Assembly: GCA_049509675.1 (NCBI GenBank)
Contig: JBEKZQ010000270.1
Coordinates: forward strand, 1 to 8,727
Direction: 5' to 3'
Length of the DNA stretch: 8,727 nucleotides
From: JBEKZQ01 sp049509675
Lineage (GTDB): Bacteria; Planctomycetota; Planctomycetia; Pirellulales; Thermoguttaceae
Shown: piece by piece, positions 7,020 through 8,727 of the stretch
Layout of the letters: each line of letters opens with the position of its first letter
Numbering within the stretch: position 1 is the first letter of the stretch
Notes under the pieces: generated by a model
Databases searched by the model: none
What the model was told of the DNA's origin: nothing
What the model saw: only the letters and a program-made list of their open reading frames with translations
Made by a program: the position numbers and the translations under genes

Positions 7020-7038
7020 CTCGTGCGATGCTCAGCAA
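7010..7038 (-). promoter_or_regulatory. Candidate sigma70-type promoter for the reductase-activator-selD genes
   Basis: Minus strand: TTGCTG (7038-7033) as -35, a 17-nt spacer, and CATAAT (7015-7010) as -10, differing from TATAAT at one position. Transcription would begin near 7003, about 40 nt before ATG 6962. The spacing is ideal, but planctomycete promoter rules are not well known to me. Confidence 0.4.
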
Positions 7039-7085
7039 GTCGGCTCCTCTGAGGTATGGGAGAACGGCAAAGATGCGACGTGAGA

Positions 7086-7150
7086 CACTAGCCCGAAGTG
7101 CCAGCGAGGGAGAATTGCCGTAAATCCCTCGCTGGCGCTTCGGGCTAGTG
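7086..7150. repeat. TAGCCCGA-type hairpin repeat, copy 2
   Basis: Arms at 7086-7111 and 7125-7150 are 26-nt inverted repeats with a single mismatch (which is a G-U pair in RNA), around a 13-nt spacer. Arms begin CACTAGCCCGAAG and end CTTCGGGCTAGTG. It is the same family as 1599-1663 but better preserved. Here it lies between the two divergent candidate promoters, so it may only be a neutral insertion or may insulate the two transcription units. Confidence 0.75.
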
Positions 7151-7161
7151 TGAGGTGCCGC

Positions 7162-7191
7162 TTGCTGGGGGCGGAAGGCGCGCGGTAAAAT
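7162..7191 (+). promoter_or_regulatory. Weak candidate promoter for selA
   Basis: TTGCTG (7162-7167), an 18-nt spacer and TAAAAT (7186-7191) form a plausible sigma70-type pair. If used, the selA leader would be about 115 nt and would contain the 7227-7288 inverted repeat. The -35 matches the consensus at only three positions. Confidence 0.25.
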
Positions 7192-7226
7192 GCCAAGCGC
7201 CCTCAACCGCGGGAGCATATCAATCA

Positions 7227-7288
7227 CCGTAGGACGGATTGCCAATCCGTCCCGCAAGACACAGACGGATTGGCAATCCGTCCTACGG
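7227..7288. repeat. Perfect 25-bp inverted repeat (GGATTGGCAATCC type) just upstream of selA
   Basis: Arms 7227-7251 and 7264-7288 are perfectly complementary inverted copies (outer ends CCGTAGGACGG and CCGTCCTACGG) with a 12-nt spacer. Each arm is itself a palindrome around ACGGATTGCCAATCCGT, so it can fold as one long stem or two short ones. It ends 24 bp before the selA ATG. The design is that of a palindromic mobile unit; in the selA mRNA it would form a very stable hairpin close to the ribosome site. Confidence 0.8.
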
Positions 7289-7312
7289 CGGGTCCGAATC
7301 CCCTGGAACTCA

Positions 7313-8727
7313 ATGTCTTACTCCAAACAAGACCTGCTGCGAAAAATTCCCGCCGTCGAGGCCGTGCTCGAAGACGAGGATCTGCGCGGCCGGACGGCCG
7401 ACGTGCCTCGGCCCGTCGTGGTCGATGCAGTGCGAACGGCCATCGACCAGGTACGGGCGATGCTCATGGAGCAAGCCGCCGACGGGCTGCACGATCCGGA
7501 CGAGCTGCGCCGGGCCATCGTGGCCGGCGCCGAGCGAAACATCGCCGCGGCCGTGGGACCGTATTACCGCCGGGCCATCAACGCCACGGGCATTATCCTG
7601 CACACGGCCCTGGGACGCGCGGTGCTGCCGCGGGCAGCCATGCGCCAGATCAATGAGGAATTGGCCGGCTACTCGGTGCTGCAGATGGATCTGGCCACGG
7701 GCCTCCGCGCCAAGCGCGACGCGCGGATCCAATGGCTGCTCCGGCAATTGACCGGGGCGGAAGCGGCCACGGTGGTCAACAACAACGCCGCCGCCACCTG
7801 GATCGTGCTCAATGCGGTGGCCGCCGGCCGCGAGGTCATCGTCTCCCGCGGCCAGTTGGTCGAGATCGGCGGCTCCTTCCGCCTGCCCGACGTGATGGCC
7901 GCCAGCGGCGCGAAACTCGTCGAAGTGGGCACCACCAACAAGACGCACGCCCGCGATTACGAGCAAGCCATCAGCGACAACACGGCCGCCATCCTGCGCG
8001 TCCACCCCAGCAATTACCAGATCGTCGGCTTCACGGCCGAGGTGCCGCTGGCAGAACTGGTCGCGATCGCCCACAAGCGCGGCCTGGTACTGATCGACGA
8101 CGTGGGGGCCGGCGCGCTGCTGGACCTTTCGCCCTTGGGGTTGGATGCCGGACCGACGCTGGCCGACTCGATCCGAACCGGGGCCGACCTGATCACCTCC
8201 AGCACCGACAAACTGATCGGCGGGCCGCAGGGCGGCCTGATCCTGGGCAAGGCCCAATGGGTGGAAAGGGTTCGCCGCAGTCCGTTGGCGCGGATCGTCC
8301 GCGCAGGCAAGCTGGCCCTGGCCGCCCTGGAGGCCACGTTGACGCTTTTTCTGGACCGATCGCGGGCCGCCGCGGAAGTGCCCACGCTGGCGATGCTCGC
8401 CCGCCCGTTGTCGGAACTTGCCGAGCGGGCCCGGCGGATTGCCGATGCGATCCGAGAGCGCACGGCGGCCGCCGAAGTGAGCGTGGTCGAAGGCGCCTCG
8501 CAGATGGGCGGCGGTTCGCTGCCCGGACAGGATTTGCCCACCCGCCTGGTCGCGATTCGTCCTTTGCATACGAGCCCCGATGTCCTGGCAGCGCGGCTGC
8601 GCCAAAATCGTCCGCCCGTGTTGACGCGGATCAAGAACGACCGGGTGCTGGCCGACCCGCGAACGCTGTTGGACGGCGAGGACGAACTGCTGGTCGAGGC
8701 GTTGGCCCGGGTCTTGGCGGAGGGCGG
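7313..8727 (+). CDS. selA: L-seryl-tRNA(Sec) selenium transferase (selenocysteine synthase) SelA, 3' end cut by window
   Basis: SelA is a PLP enzyme that converts Ser-tRNA(Sec) to Sec-tRNA(Sec) using selenophosphate. From ATG 7313 471 codons are open to the window edge, and E. coli SelA has 463, so only the last few residues are likely missing. Family features are the N-terminal tRNA-binding region starting MSYSKQDLLRKIPAVEAVL, INATGIILHTALGRA (89-103), VNNNAAA (155-161), SRGQLVEIGGSFR (178-190), HPSNYQIVGF (231-240), DDVGAGAL (262-269) and SSTDKLIGGPQGG (296-308). Lys300 corresponds to PLP-binding Lys295 of E. coli. The ribosome site is poor (GGAA 5 nt upstream), and a strong inverted repeat stands just before it. 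SelA is divergent from the selD unit. Bacterial selA is often followed by selB, which would lie past the right edge. Confidence 0.95.
   Translation, partial: MSYSKQDLLRKIPAVEAVLEDEDLRGRTADVPRPVVVDAVRTAIDQVRAMLMEQAADGLHDPDELRRAIVAGAERNIAAAVGPYYRRAINATGIILHTALGRAVLPRAAMRQINEELAGYSVLQMDLATGLRAKRDARIQWLLRQLTGAEAATVVNNNAAATWIVLNAVAAGREVIVSRGQLVEIGGSFRLPDVMAASGAKLVEVGTTNKTHARDYEQAISDNTAAILRVHPSNYQIVGFTAEVPLAELVAIAHKRGLVLIDDVGAGALLDLSPLGLDAGPTLADSIRTGADLITSSTDKLIGGPQGGLILGKAQWVERVRRSPLARIVRAGKLALAALEATLTLFLDRSRAAAEVPTLAMLARPLSELAERARRIADAIRERTAAAEVSVVEGASQMGGGSLPGQDLPTRLVAIRPLHTSPDVLAARLRQNRPPVLTRIKNDRVLADPRTLLDGEDELLVEALARVLAEG

Noticed and set aside
6963..7312. tRNA(Sec) gene (selC) or other RNA gene in the divergent region
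   Set aside because: The hairpins here are simple inverted repeats; I find no cloverleaf with a TCA anticodon, T-arm consensus or long variable arm.
7310..8605. 431-aa minus-strand open frame opposite selA
   Set aside because: selA on the plus strand has all family motifs including the PLP lysine; the antisense translation has none.

Overview
The window is GC-rich and most likely comes from a planctomycete (Pirellulales-like). I infer this from a secreted type I sulfatase and from several unrelated families of imperfect or perfect inverted repeats in nearly every intergenic space. No rRNA or other direct taxonomic marker is present. Selenium genes plus an oxygen-sensitive type of Fe-S reductase suggest a lineage with an anaerobic or microaerobic phase.

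Layout, left to right: a repeat (12-94); a forward gene for an MtfA-like zinc peptidase fused to five TPR units (161-1564); a convergent gap with a strong hairpin repeat (1599-1663). A long leftward series of genes follows. In order of transcription from about 7000 down to 1719 it contains: a YjiM-like double-cubane-cluster reductase (6962-5799); its YjiL-like ATP-dependent activator (5802-5035, ATGA overlap); selenophosphate synthase SelD with a cysteine-rich N-terminal extension (from 5004); a CxxC-containing carboxymuconolactone decarboxylase/AhpD-type protein (3675-3346) that is in frame with selD through a palindromic repeat; a possible small exported peptide (3349-3179, ATGA overlap); and a sulfatase (3140-1719). 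A 350-bp divergent intergenic region (6963-7312) holds two hairpin repeats, candidate promoters in both directions and a palindrome over the leftward -10. To its right runs selA, the selenocysteine synthase (7313 to the window edge).

The core of the window is a selenium locus. SelD makes selenophosphate and SelA uses it to convert Ser-tRNA(Sec) to Sec-tRNA(Sec). No selB, selC or recognisable selenoprotein lies in the window; selB could follow selA beyond the right edge. The unusual part is the tight linkage of SelD to several redox modules: an ATP-driven low-potential reductase pair, a triple CxC segment fused to SelD, and an AhpD-like CxxC protein. I propose, as inference only, that these supply or handle reduced selenium, or use a selenium-dependent chemistry. 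The sulfatase and the MtfA-like peptidase are probably functionally separate.
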